From positions 1,488,001 through 1,552,000 of the forward strand of contig NZ_ADVG01000003.1 of assembly GCF_000178855.1 (NCBI RefSeq): a stretch of 64,000 nucleotides of DNA, in the 5' to 3' direction. A program made the translations under genes and the position numbers. Positions 44,612-52,719 of the stretch are shown in pieces; positions within the stretch are counted from its first letter, which is position 1; every line of letters starts with the position of its first letter. This DNA is from Ktedonobacter racemifer DSM 44963 (GTDB taxonomy: Bacteria > Chloroflexota > Ktedonobacteria > Ktedonobacterales > Ktedonobacteraceae). The notes beneath the pieces are model-generated. The model was not told where the DNA came from. It made no database searches and saw only the letters and a program-made list of their open reading frames with translations.

Positions 44612-45748
44612 TCACCCGATAAAGGCGGGCCAGCGCAGGAGCGTGCCGGCTATATATACCAGGCAGGTGAGGGTGTAGAAGTGTGTGGACCAGAGAAGGA
44701 GCCTGTTCTTGCTATAGGCGGCGTACATGACGCCAGCCAGGATCAGGCCTAGACTGATACGACTGCAGGAGATCAACTCGATATAGGAATAATGCGAGAG
44801 GAAGACGATGGTTAGAAGATTGATGATCCATGCGAGCAGCAGGGGAGACCAGCGCCGCTTCCAGACCTCCCAGCCCACCAGCAGGCAATTGGCAAGCGTA
44901 GGAAGGAACATCACCAGCAGCAGGAGCCAGAATTTGCGTGGAGCATTGGCAAAATAAGCGACCCCCGCGAAAGGGAGATGCTCAAAGGAGGGAGTAAAGC
45001 CCAGGCCACTCTTGCCGAAAATCAGGACGATGGCAGTAAGCCAGAGTAGAAGCGGTAACCCTCCCAGCAGGGTCATAGGGATAAGGTCGCGCCAGCGACG
45101 CTGAAGGAGAAAGACCACACTATAGGCTAGTGGAAAGAAGACTGCTGTATCGCGAGTGAGAGTTGCCATCCCCATAAAGAGCGCCCCCAACCAGGCGCGT
45201 TTCTCCTGGGTAAAGAAGATGCCCAGGCAGAGCAGAAAGACCATGAAAGGTTCGGCTGTATCGAAAGTGAAGGCCGCGAACTGGCCGAAATAAAGACCTA
45301 GAGCCAGGCTGAACCAGGGCGAGACCTGGTGTTTCCGCAAGATATGAGCCACAATTGCCACACTGGCGACAATCGCTATCCCATTGAAGAGCAGCATAAC
45401 ATAGGGGACCAGGGCCGCGTTCCCCAGGCTGAAGGCGAAGACGAGCAGGGGATAGAGGATGCGTTGATAGCGATAGGGGGCATTATCCATGAACTGGTAG
45501 GCATGCCAGGGGTCACGGGCGAGCTGGTAGTAAAATTGACCATCGTAGCCCCAGGTGCCGCTGGCTTTATGCTCACTCCAGACAGTGCCCAGGTGCACAA
45601 AATCTAGAACTGTATAGCCTCGCAGAACGACCAGTAGGCCTACCCATAAGATATAAAGGACGGCGACGATGAACGCGGGCCACCAGGCAGCCAGCACTTG
45701 TGAGCGCACCGAGACTCTTGCCGCCCTATGTAGGGGTGATGTTAGCAT
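44612..45748 (-). CDS. Polytopic membrane protein, polyprenol-dependent glycosyltransferase-like
   Basis: A 378-residue protein with about ten transmembrane segments. After the first helix comes an external loop with WGYDGQFYYQLARDPWH near 72-88, the acidic-aromatic motif seen in AZOBR_p60025-like and GT87/GT39-type membrane glycosyltransferases, which use polyprenyl-phosphate sugars outside the membrane. The role is probably surface glycan or glycoprotein decoration, at family level only. ATG 45748 is favoured by GGAG seven bases upstream. No other glycan genes lie nearby. Confidence 0.72.
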   Translation of the reverse strand: MLTSPLHRAARVSVRSQVLAAWWPAFIVAVLYILWVGLLVVLRGYTVLDFVHLGTVWSEHKASGTWGYDGQFYYQLARDPWHAYQFMDNAPYRYQRILYPLLVFAFSLGNAALVPYVMLLFNGIAIVASVAIVAHILRKHQVSPWFSLALGLYFGQFAAFTFDTAEPFMVFLLCLGIFFTQEKRAWLGALFMGMATLTRDTAVFFPLAYSVVFLLQRRWRDLIPMTLLGGLPLLLWLTAIVLIFGKSGLGFTPSFEHLPFAGVAYFANAPRKFWLLLLVMFLPTLANCLLVGWEVWKRRWSPLLLAWIINLLTIVFLSHYSYIELISCSRISLGLILAGVMYAAYSKNRLLLWSTHFYTLTCLVYIAGTLLRWPAFIG

Positions 45749-45869
45749 TACAAGACTCCAAACTACTCTAAATAAAATTCTGGTATTGGCATATGCGTAT
45801 TTAAAGCATGCATTGATTGCCAATTATAGACTCTTCTATGGAGAAAACAAAGAGTAGAATACTCTTTAC

Positions 45870-46844
45870 CTAACCATTGACCTGTGTGGCGAGCGGGGCA
45901 TTTGCGATCTGAAGCATTTGTTCCCCCAGTCTCCGCAGGGCCTCGCGGAGTTCTGGTGGCTGGTGGACGAAGAAGGGGATGTTGAGAGACATAAGATAGC
46001 GAGCCTGGCTATCAATATTGTCGTATTCGGCCTGGAACAGGACTCCATTGGATGTGGGAGTGAGTGTGCCATAAGAGGCTGGAATCTTCTGCTGTATGGC
46101 ATAGAGCGTTGCCTGAAACTCAACTTCAATGCGCCAGCGAGCCGATCTCTGGGTATACTTTTCCGCCATGTAGGCGCGACAATCAAAGACCCCCTCGCGC
46201 TCAAATGTTTCTTCCAGGGCCGCTACCTGCTGAATACGATCCAGGCGAAACGTGCGGATATCTTGCCGCAGGCAGCAGTAGCCTATCAAATACCAGTGTC
46301 CGTCCCAGCCTATCATACCGTATGGCTCGACCTTGCGGTTAGTTGTTTGGTCGCGATGAGAGCGATAATCCAGCATGATTCGCCGCTGTTGAGCGATGGC
46401 CTCGCTTATATTGATTAAGAGCGAGACATCGGGTTGTGCATCCTTTTGGGGTGAGAAGAAGAAGAGGTGAGAGGCAACGGCGTTCAGGCGATCCCGCGCC
46501 CGGAAAGGGAGCACGCGCGAGACCTTCGCCAGCGCGCCCTCCACGGCTGCTGATGATTGCCCAATCTCCAGCCACGAAGTGCCCAACAGACCAAGCATGA
46601 TGGCCGTAGCCTCTTCCTCTGTAAAGATTAAAGGCGGCAGTTTGAAGCCTGGGCGGAGACGGTAGCCCCCATGGCGTCCAATGTTGGCCTCGACGGGAAT
46701 GCCAGCATCCTGGAGGGTAGTGATATAGCGCCTAACTGTGCGCACATCCACCTCCAGGCGTGTGGCAAGCTCGGGACCAGTAATAAAGGGTTTAGATTGA
46801 AGCAACTCAAGAACAGTGAGAACGCGGCTGGTCGGATGATACAT
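45870..46844 (-). CDS. WYL-domain helix-turn-helix regulator (paralogue of 24814-25776)
   Basis: A 324-residue regulator with the same plan as its paralogue: HTH (MYHPTSRVLTVLELLQ, LEVDVRTVRRYITTLQ), the shared segment GGYRLRPGFKLPPL, and a WYL domain near 140-230 (VEPYGMIGWDGHWYLIGYC). It is divergent from the AlkZ-like gene at 47064, which it may control; a long hairpin and a GC-rich module lie between them. Relatives in actinobacteria respond to nucleic acid or DNA damage signals. Confidence 0.92.
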   Translation of the reverse strand: MYHPTSRVLTVLELLQSKPFITGPELATRLEVDVRTVRRYITTLQDAGIPVEANIGRHGGYRLRPGFKLPPLIFTEEEATAIMLGLLGTSWLEIGQSSAAVEGALAKVSRVLPFRARDRLNAVASHLFFFSPQKDAQPDVSLLINISEAIAQQRRIMLDYRSHRDQTTNRKVEPYGMIGWDGHWYLIGYCCLRQDIRTFRLDRIQQVAALEETFEREGVFDCRAYMAEKYTQRSARWRIEVEFQATLYAIQQKIPASYGTLTPTSNGVLFQAEYDNIDSQARYLMSLNIPFFVHQPPELREALRRLGEQMLQIANAPLATQVNG

Positions 46845-46882
46845 GCTATGCGTGACTCCTCGCGCCTGCGGCGCTCGCCGAA

Positions 46883-46951
46883 GTAGGAGGGTATGGTGCG
46901 CTCCGGGTGGTAACCTGCGGCTACCACCCGGAGCGCACCATACCCTCCTAC
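46883..46951. repeat. Perfect 30-bp inverted repeat with GC-rich module
   Basis: Arms 46883-46912 and 46922-46951 are perfect with a nine-base loop. The left flank is TCGCGCCTGCGGCGCTC (46860-46876). It occupies the divergent space between the WYL regulator and the AlkZ-like gene, so here it cannot be a simple convergent terminator. Confidence 0.87.
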
Positions 46952-47063
46952 CCAGATCTGAAAAAAAGTCTTAAAGGAGGGCTGGTTCCGTCCTTCTTCC
47001 ATAGTAAGATGTGGATAAGAGAGAAGTCAAGGAAATAGAGGATGAAAGAGAGCAGGAGGCACG

Positions 47064-48173
47064 ATGGCTGAGCGTATTTTGACCCTGCGCGAGTTGAATC
47101 GCGCCACCCTGGCGCGCCAGTTCTTGTTAGAGCGGACAACGCAGTCTCACCTGGACGTCATTACAAGGCTCGTTGCTATGCAGGCCCAGGTCGCCAACGC
47201 TTCATATATTGGTCTCTGGACGCGTTTGCATTCATTCCAACGTGAGTCGTTAACCCAGCTCCTTGAAAGCAGGCAGCTCGTAAGGGGATCATCGCTTCGT
47301 GGCACTCTACATCTCATGACGGCGAAGGATTATATCCTGGTCCATCCTCTTATCCAGACCGCATTGAGTCGTAATCTTCGCCTCTTTATGAAGAGGGCGC
47401 GGAGCTTTGATCTGGAGAGGTTTACCGATATGATGCAAGTGTATGTGCGCGAGCAGCCACGGACAGGGCTTGAGTTGCGTATGAAGATGGAGGAGTTTTC
47501 TCCTGGGATGGGGACCCAGCAATTAGCGGATGCCATAAGAATACATATGGCGCTTATTCAGCCTATTCCCTCGGGGACCTGGGGTTTTACTGGTAGACCT
47601 GCTCATACCGAGGCGGCTTCCTGGCTCGGGCGCTCAATAGTTGGCTCAGAAGGGGATATGCAGAGGCTTGTCTTACGGTACCTGGCGGCGTTTGGTCCGG
47701 CAAGTGTGCAGGACATGCAGACCTGGTCCGCACTTACCAGGCTCCAACCCATTTTCGACAGCCTGCGGCCAGAATTGCTCACCTTCAGAGATGAGCAAGG
47801 GCGAGAACTCTTTGACTTGCCTGATGCTCCCCGGCCCTATGCAGACACGCCTGCGCCTGTACGCTTTCTCCCCGATTTTGACAACCTGCTGTTCTCGCAC
47901 GCTGACCGTCGCCGAGTCATCTCCGACGAGCATCGTTCTTCTATTTTTATTGGCAATAGCCGATGCACGACATTCCTGGTAGATGGCTTTGTGCGGGGAC
48001 GGTGGCGGCTTGAGCGACGGCCAGCATCCACCGCGCTCGTGATCGAACCAGTACGTGAACCACTTTTGCCCTCAGAGCAAGAGGCGTTATATAGTGAGGG
48101 CGTAAGCCTCATGCGCTGGATCTTGGATGGGGCTGAAGCATTTGATATCCAGTTTGGCTCTGTTGTGGGATAG
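47064..48173 (+). CDS. Winged-helix DNA-binding protein, AlkZ-like (HTH_42/DUF1006)
   Basis: A 369-residue protein of the HTH_42 family, whose studied members AlkZ/AlkX are DNA glycosylases that unhook interstrand crosslinks or remove bulky lesions. The N-terminal segment AMQAQVANASYIGLWTRL (near 31-48) contains Gln-Ala-Gln, matching the catalytic Q-x-Q motif. RGSSLRGTLHLM (near 74-85) fits the DNA-contact helix, and LLFSHADRRRVI near 273-284 fits the C-terminal domain. AlkZ genes often protect producers of DNA-damaging natural products. Glycosylase activity is inferred from family and motif. GGAGG precedes the ATG. Confidence 0.85.
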   Translation: MAERILTLRELNRATLARQFLLERTTQSHLDVITRLVAMQAQVANASYIGLWTRLHSFQRESLTQLLESRQLVRGSSLRGTLHLMTAKDYILVHPLIQTALSRNLRLFMKRARSFDLERFTDMMQVYVREQPRTGLELRMKMEEFSPGMGTQQLADAIRIHMALIQPIPSGTWGFTGRPAHTEAASWLGRSIVGSEGDMQRLVLRYLAAFGPASVQDMQTWSALTRLQPIFDSLRPELLTFRDEQGRELFDLPDAPRPYADTPAPVRFLPDFDNLLFSHADRRRVISDEHRSSIFIGNSRCTTFLVDGFVRGRWRLERRPASTALVIEPVREPLLPSEQEALYSEGVSLMRWILDGAEAFDIQFGSVVG

Positions 48174-48227
48174 CCTGCTACTGGTGTACTGGGGCTTGGA
48201 AAATTACCGCGTACGCCAGTAGCGGGC
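48173..48227. terminator. Bidirectional hairpin with wobble pairs
   Basis: Arms 48173-48189 and 48211-48227 pair over 17 bases with two G-U pairs, between the convergent AlkZ-like gene and selD. Confidence 0.65.
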
Positions 48228-48233
48228 TTCTAG

Positions 48234-49289
48234 CTATTCGACCGAGAGTATGATTTGTTCAGGGTCGCTGACGAGATCGGTTACTTCGCCGATGCGGCGG
48301 AAGGGGACCTCGCTCTGTTGTGAGAGCGTTTCCCACAGGACGGGATCGATGGCGGCGAAGAGGCCGCCGGAGGTCTGAGGATCAAAGAGAATGGCCTGAG
48401 CGTACTGATCGATGTGCTCACTGATGTGGACATGCGAACCGACTGAGCGCACGTTGCGGGCCGTGCCACCCGGTGTGCAGCCCGCCTCGGCATAGTGGCG
48501 AACATTGGGGAGCAGGGGGAGCGCGGTATAATCGAAACGCATACAGGTCTTGCTCTGCGTAGCCATCTCCCAGGCGTGTCCCAACAGGCTAAAGCCGGTG
48601 ATGTCCGTCGCGGCGTGTACGGCTGGACCGGCCTCGACCAGTAGTTCGCTGGCGCGCTTATTGAGCGTGGTCATGGAGGTGACTGCGGCAGCCATGTCGT
48701 CCTCGTGGACCAGGCCGCGTTTCTGAGCGGTAGTTATCAGGCCTGTGCCTAGAGGCTTACTGAGAACCAGGATATCGCCGGGTCTGGCGCCACCTTTGGT
48801 GAGAATACGCCTGGGATGAACGATACCTGTGACGGCGAGGCCATATTTCGGCTCTTCATCAGAGATTGAGTGTCCGCCTGCGATGGCTCCGCCTGCTCGC
48901 TCGACCGCCTCCATCCCTCCACGCAGCACCTCGCTGAGGATGCTAGTATCCAGCGACTCTGGCCAGGCCACCAGGTTGATGGCCATAAGCACCTGTCCAC
49001 CCATGGCATAAACGTCGCTGAGAGCGTTGGTGGCCGCGATAGCGCCAAAGGTATAGGGGTCATCTACCACAGGCGGGAAGAAATCGGCGGTGCTGATAAC
49101 GGCCTGCTGCTCACTGACCTGGTAGACGGCGGCATCGTCAATCGCACCCAGGCCGATAAGCAACTGCTCTGGCACGACGCGCTGGCGTAGCGGCTTCACG
49201 ACCTGGGCCAGCATATCCGCGCCGATTTTGGCGGCGCACCCCGCGCAACTGGCAAGCTCTGTGAGCCGGACCGGCTGTTGTATGCTCAT
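48234..49289 (-). CDS. selD: Selenide, water dikinase (selenophosphate synthetase)
   Basis: The enzyme makes selenophosphate from selenide and ATP for selenocysteine and selenouridine formation. The 351-residue protein has the N-terminal catalytic segment SCAGCAAKIG (C15, C18, K21), then GAIDDAAVY near 47-55, the metal/ATP-binding DPYTFGAIAATNALSDVYAMG (near 78-98), and a C-terminal FDPQTSGGLFA. It uses Cys, not Sec: no in-frame stop is present. No selA, selB, ybbB or selenocysteine tRNA is visible in the window, so its pathway partner is elsewhere. Confidence 0.95.
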   Translation of the reverse strand: MSIQQPVRLTELASCAGCAAKIGADMLAQVVKPLRQRVVPEQLLIGLGAIDDAAVYQVSEQQAVISTADFFPPVVDDPYTFGAIAATNALSDVYAMGGQVLMAINLVAWPESLDTSILSEVLRGGMEAVERAGGAIAGGHSISDEEPKYGLAVTGIVHPRRILTKGGARPGDILVLSKPLGTGLITTAQKRGLVHEDDMAAAVTSMTTLNKRASELLVEAGPAVHAATDITGFSLLGHAWEMATQSKTCMRFDYTALPLLPNVRHYAEAGCTPGGTARNVRSVGSHVHISEHIDQYAQAILFDPQTSGGLFAAIDPVLWETLSQQSEVPFRRIGEVTDLVSDPEQIILSVE

Positions 49290-49561
49290 ATAGAAATTTT
49301 TCCTCTCCAGGAAAATAGCATGAAACAGTGTTAGCTATAGAGAAACAAAAGTCTACCCTTAGTAAATCACAAAGAGAGATGCAGCCTCAATAGAAAGCAG
49401 ATAATCTGGTATGTATCTCCTTCTTCTCGTCTTTATCCCTCCCCGTATGATAGGTGATGTGAAAATGTATTTAAAATGATAATCACAACCTTAAAGCGAG
49501 CTTAGACGTATATGTATAAAATATATCTGAAAATGAGAATATAAAAAAGTTGGAGGAATTT
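49290..49561. promoter_or_regulatory. AT-rich divergent intergenic region, 272 bases
   Basis: It separates selD (minus) from a membrane-protein gene (plus). It is AT-rich, with TATAAAATATAT at about 49515 as a likely -10 area for the + gene. I see no coding sequence, hairpin or clear riboswitch. Confidence 0.4.
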
Positions 49562-50242
49562 ATGAATCCACCTGGTAGGCCTTCTTCACTCAAGCGCTTC
49601 TTTATTACGCTAGGCATCGTGCTTCTCGTGACTCCACTGTATACCTTCCTGGTTGGTGAACTCTTCGCGTTTAATCCTACAGCAGTTGTTTTGCTTGTAA
49701 TGTTTTACCTTATCGGGGTAGTGCTCTGGCTTGGTATCAGTGCCAGGCGTGTGGGCGCAATTTATGTTATGTTGCATATAATTGTTGGCATACTGGGGCT
49801 GGGTCTTGCTCTAGCTCTTTCTGCGTTGTCGCCTTATAATGATCCATCCGTAGCGATTACCGTTCTGATTATCGCGATTCTCTTCCATATCATATTAGCC
49901 ATCCTCGCTCCTTTCATCTTTTCATTGCGTGAGCGTGTGGCGTTCTTCCATGTGCCGCAGCAGCCTCAGCCAGCTCCTCAGGGACAGGGACAGCAAGTGG
50001 TTTATCAACAGATTGTGTATGTGCCCTATGATCCCAACTCCCCTGACGCTCCGAAATTTCCTTCCATCCCACAGATGCCTCCTATTCCGGCTCAACCGCA
50101 GAATTATTATCAGGAGGGATATCGTCCCGCCCAGCCACAGCCTAAAGAAGAGCACAATCACTATCAAGAGGGATCGAGCACATATACATATCCGGCTGGC
50201 ACGACCCAGAGCCAAGTAAGTACACAATACCCTCAAGCATAA
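49562..50242 (+). CDS. Four-helix membrane protein with Pro/Gln/Tyr-rich tail
   Basis: A 226-residue protein with four hydrophobic segments (about 10-120) and a long low-complexity C-terminus rich in Pro, Gln and Tyr (about 137-226: QQPQPAPQGQGQQ, PPIPAQPQNYYQEGY). The tail is probably disordered. No family name is recognised; the design resembles the 145-residue protein at 40135-40572, so both may belong to one loose class. GGAGG sits five bases before ATG 49562. Confidence 0.72.
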   Translation: MNPPGRPSSLKRFFITLGIVLLVTPLYTFLVGELFAFNPTAVVLLVMFYLIGVVLWLGISARRVGAIYVMLHIIVGILGLGLALALSALSPYNDPSVAITVLIIAILFHIILAILAPFIFSLRERVAFFHVPQQPQPAPQGQGQQVVYQQIVYVPYDPNSPDAPKFPSIPQMPPIPAQPQNYYQEGYRPAQPQPKEEHNHYQEGSSTYTYPAGTTQSQVSTQYPQA

Positions 50243-50278
50243 AGAGGCGCAATTTATTATGTTTGGGAAAACGGGGAA

Positions 50279-50304
50279 GCGCCAGCTCCTATGCGGTCTG
50301 GCGC
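50279..50304. terminator. Short hairpin between convergent genes
   Basis: GCGCCAG and CTGGCGC form a 7-bp stem with a loop of about 12 bases, after the + strand membrane protein and overlapping the end of the minus-strand gene. Confidence 0.4.
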
Positions 50305-50729
50305 GAGGCAACCTGAGCTGCGACCTCGAATTTGTTGGCGAAGACGCGAGGGCTGCAATAGACATTGCGCCGGGCGAAGGGTTCGGGGGCCTCTTGTTTG
50401 AGGCGTGCCTGCACGTGTGGTTTGCGCGCGCCCAGGCCGGTAAACCAGGGATCAGACAGGTTATATGCGGGAGCGTGGACCCAGTCGGGAACAGTGATGT
50501 TGGCCTGTAAGCAGAGGAACTCGACGGCGGCGGCACAAAAAGCCGCCCACTGGTAATGCTCCGGGTCGGTCCCGGCTGGTTGCTCTATAGCTTCCTGCAC
50601 TAGCTCTGAGCGACGTTCCACGGCATAGCAATACCAGTAGTTGAGGAAATCGCCCAGGGCATTCCATGGACGCTCACCTTGAACGATCTGGCGATAAGTT
50701 GTCTGCATGCTTTGTATTTCGGCCCACAT
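50289..50729 (-). CDS. Hypothetical protein, 146 residues, downstream partner of the nucleotidyltransferase gene
   Basis: A soluble helical protein with many Trp and Tyr residues (RPWNALGDFLNYWYCYAVERR at the N-terminus; TVPDWVHAPAYNLSDPWF in the middle; RRNVYCSPRVFANKF near the C-terminus). I do not know a named family. It is on the same strand as the nucleotidyltransferase at 52180-52719, and a tnpB element separates them. Without the element the two genes would be close neighbours. A TATAAT-like box and AGGAGG lie upstream of its ATG, so it can be expressed on its own. Confidence 0.72.
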   Translation of the reverse strand: MWAEIQSMQTTYRQIVQGERPWNALGDFLNYWYCYAVERRSELVQEAIEQPAGTDPEHYQWAAFCAAAVEFLCLQANITVPDWVHAPAYNLSDPWFTGLGARKPHVQARLKQEAPEPFARRNVYCSPRVFANKFEVAAQVASRQTA

Positions 50730-50764
50730 TATCGAGCTCCTCCTGTCTTCGTATCTATTATAAC

Positions 50765-50960
50765 ATCAGATATCCTACGGCGAAAGCCGGGGACTTGTCC
50801 CTAGACCGAAGCCTGAGACGAGAGGCCGTCTGACAGCGGCCCACCCAGGACAGATGTACCACCCTGAGCAAGACAAAATTTGTCTCGTATGTTGTAACTG
50901 GCATTGAGATCCGCGTTGAGTTGATAGCCACAGGAGCGACAATGAAAGACCGCTTGAGAA
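50765..50960 (-). ncRNA. Candidate guide-RNA (omega/reRNA) region at the tnpB 3' end
   Basis: TnpB systems encode their guide RNA across the end of tnpB and the element's right end. Here the minus-strand RNA just after the stop folds into adjacent hairpins: GGGAC/GTCCC (50801-50790) and CGGC/GCCG (50789-50778). A further inverted pair AGACG/CGTCT lies inside the tnpB end. The guide would be read just beyond, about 50777-50755. Boundaries are approximate. Confidence 0.4.
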
Positions 50961-52006
50961 CGGCGATTGTTGCGTGCTTGATGCCCACACTGTGAACAGG
51001 TTTGCGAGGTATGGCGGGGGTCCACTCGCTCGACCGCGATTCCCCGCTCTTGCGCTTTGTAGGCAATGAAGCCGTACAATTGCGCAAAGGACCAGGAATG
51101 CAGCTTGCGTTGCCCTTCGCCTTTCCGATGGTGGACACCTTCTCGAAGGTTGGTCAGATTCTCAAGCACAATCGTACTGCCAGCAGTAGCGTTTTGAACG
51201 ATGCGTTTGGAGAGCACATGGTCACAGTCCCGGTGGAAACGCATCTGCTTGTGCGAGATCTTTTTGAGATGTCGCTTGGCAGACTTCGATCCTTTGGACT
51301 GAAGCTTGCGACGGAGGCGAAAACGGCGGCGATCCACTTCTTTCCAGTGGCGAGAGCCAAGGAAGTGACGTTGAGAAGTCACAGCAGGACGGTTGAGTCC
51401 CAAATCTACCCCAATGACTTCATCGTGATACTCAACAACGGGTTCAGGGGCATCAACCACGACATGCAACCACCATACCCCATTGCGAGAGAGCAAATCT
51501 GCTGTGGCGATCTTACAGCCACGATAGCGCTTACTGAAATGAGGAACGGTGAAAGAAAGACTCATCTTCCCTTGAGTGGTGGAGAGGCGAACGGTTTGTG
51601 CCTCCCAGTTGAGGGAGTAGGTATGGACATTATAACGAACAGCACACGCGAGAGAGCGAGGACAACGAACAGGCTTGAAAACGGGAACGGGCTTGCTCTG
51701 CTTCTGTGCTTTGGCAACCTTCTTGGAATAGGTAGCTTCTTTCTTGGCTTTCCAGGTGAAAGCACTCTTGAGCGTTTCTGTGGCTTTCACACGAGCCTGG
51801 ATAAGCAGATCACTCACCAGATCAGGACACAATGCTTTGGTATCGTAATAAGTGGCGTGGTGAAGCTTGACACCGTTCTTTTCGCCTTGCTGCCAACCAT
51901 AGGCACACACATGATTGTAGACAACGGTAAATTGTGCCAACGTCTTATGTAAGGCTTGAGCCTGTTCAGTATTCGGTTGAAGCTGGATGCATACTGTTCT
52001 CTCCAT
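50801..52006 (-). CDS. tnpB: TnpB, IS200/IS605-type RNA-guided endonuclease
   Basis: A 401-residue RuvC-type nuclease, the ancestor family of Cas12. All catalytic residues are present: D201 in VIGVDLGLN, E282 in IVLENLTNLR and D366 in NADLNAS, with a zinc ribbon C337-C340 and C356-C359. No tnpA transposase is nearby, so the element cannot move on its own. TnpB acts as a guide-directed nuclease that helps the transposon persist. A strong promoter (52013-52042) precedes it. The large + strand frame over the same bases is a shadow. Confidence 0.95.
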   Translation of the reverse strand: MERTVCIQLQPNTEQAQALHKTLAQFTVVYNHVCAYGWQQGEKNGVKLHHATYYDTKALCPDLVSDLLIQARVKATETLKSAFTWKAKKEATYSKKVAKAQKQSKPVPVFKPVRCPRSLACAVRYNVHTYSLNWEAQTVRLSTTQGKMSLSFTVPHFSKRYRGCKIATADLLSRNGVWWLHVVVDAPEPVVEYHDEVIGVDLGLNRPAVTSQRHFLGSRHWKEVDRRRFRLRRKLQSKGSKSAKRHLKKISHKQMRFHRDCDHVLSKRIVQNATAGSTIVLENLTNLREGVHHRKGEGQRKLHSWSFAQLYGFIAYKAQERGIAVERVDPRHTSQTCSQCGHQARNNRRSQAVFHCRSCGYQLNADLNASYNIRDKFCLAQGGTSVLGGPLSDGLSSQASV

Positions 52007-52012
52007 GCATGA

Positions 52013-52042
52013 AATATACCATATATGATTAGTTTATGTCAA
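52013..52042 (-). promoter_or_regulatory. Promoter of tnpB
   Basis: On the minus strand, TTGACA (52042-52037) and TATATT (52018-52013) are 18 bases apart, directly before the tnpB ATG, so the untranslated leader would be very short. Confidence 0.65.
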
Positions 52043-52179
52043 GCAAGAGAAATGACACGCGCTATGCTCTCGGACGTGGCTCGCCACATCGTTGGGACTT
52101 ATGCTCCCCTTGTCTGAAGGCAGGAGTTCTCGCATGGCGCGATATGAAAGATAAAAGGAATTTTTGGCTATTTTGAAGA

Positions 52180-52719
52180 TTACTCAAATAAATCATCAAA
52201 TGTAGCTTGAAGATTACACTCTTTCTGCCACTCGGGTGTTGCATAGCGATCCACCAGCGTTTGTGCTTGCGCACGCGTTTCGACGCCAATCTGCTCGCAG
52301 AGAGCTTCGATATCGTCTTCGTCGCGTGCGCGTCCTGCCAGCAGTTTCAGCGCCAGAATATACTCGGCTTTTGGCACATAGATTTGCAAGTTGGTATAGG
52401 AGCGCCAGAGGGTGATGGGTCCCATCTCAGGTGTGAAGGAGGCCACGATATCATTCATCCAGTCGCGTGTAAGCTGGTAGCGTTTCGCTACAGCATTGAT
52501 AGCTGAGCGAAACGCCTTTGTCTCTTGATTGGGATTCATAGTATCGGGAAAATCGAGCGGAACCACGTCGATATCCTTGGTCGAGGCCCGATTTTGCACA
52601 AAGAACATCATATAGACTCCGCCCACCACCGCCAGGCGGACGGGCTTGCGCACCTTTGTGCGCTTCTCTAGCTCCTCGTCCAGTGCCTGTAAATAGTGCT
52701 CAATCTCGCTGCCTTCCAC
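52180..52719 (-). CDS. Nucleotidyltransferase-fold protein (DUF6036/AbiEii-like)
   Basis: A 179-residue soluble protein. Residues 28-52 hold the minimal nucleotidyltransferase motif: a Gly-Gly turn (LAVVGGVYMMFF) followed by TKDIDVV with the two metal-binding aspartates. The C-terminal part (KAEYILALKLLAGRARDEDDIEALC) matches the helical segment of DUF6036/AbiEii-type toxins. Such proteins add nucleotides to RNA or proteins and often work in toxin-antitoxin or abortive infection pairs. The 146-residue gene beyond the tnpB element is the possible partner; this is inference. Confidence 0.85.
   Translation of the reverse strand: MEGSEIEHYLQALDEELEKRTKVRKPVRLAVVGGVYMMFFVQNRASTKDIDVVPLDFPDTMNPNQETKAFRSAINAVAKRYQLTRDWMNDIVASFTPEMGPITLWRSYTNLQIYVPKAEYILALKLLAGRARDEDDIEALCEQIGVETRAQAQTLVDRYATPEWQKECNLQATFDDLFE

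Larger units (their letters stand above)
50765..52150 (-). mobile_element. Solo tnpB element of the IS200/IS605 superfamily
   Basis: The element comprises tnpB, a right end with small hairpins (about 50765-50803), and a left end (about 52070-52150) containing GTGGC/GCCAC (52076-52087) and a CTCC/GGAG hairpin (52104-52127). Such subterminal hairpins are the TnpA recognition sites of IS605-type elements. Exact ends and the target motif cannot be set without a comparison copy. Confidence 0.55.

Noticed and set aside
51002..51952. Long + strand open frame antisense to tnpB
   Set aside because: It is a shadow of the highly conserved TnpB frame: all catalytic motifs lie on the minus strand, and the + frame gives no recognisable protein.
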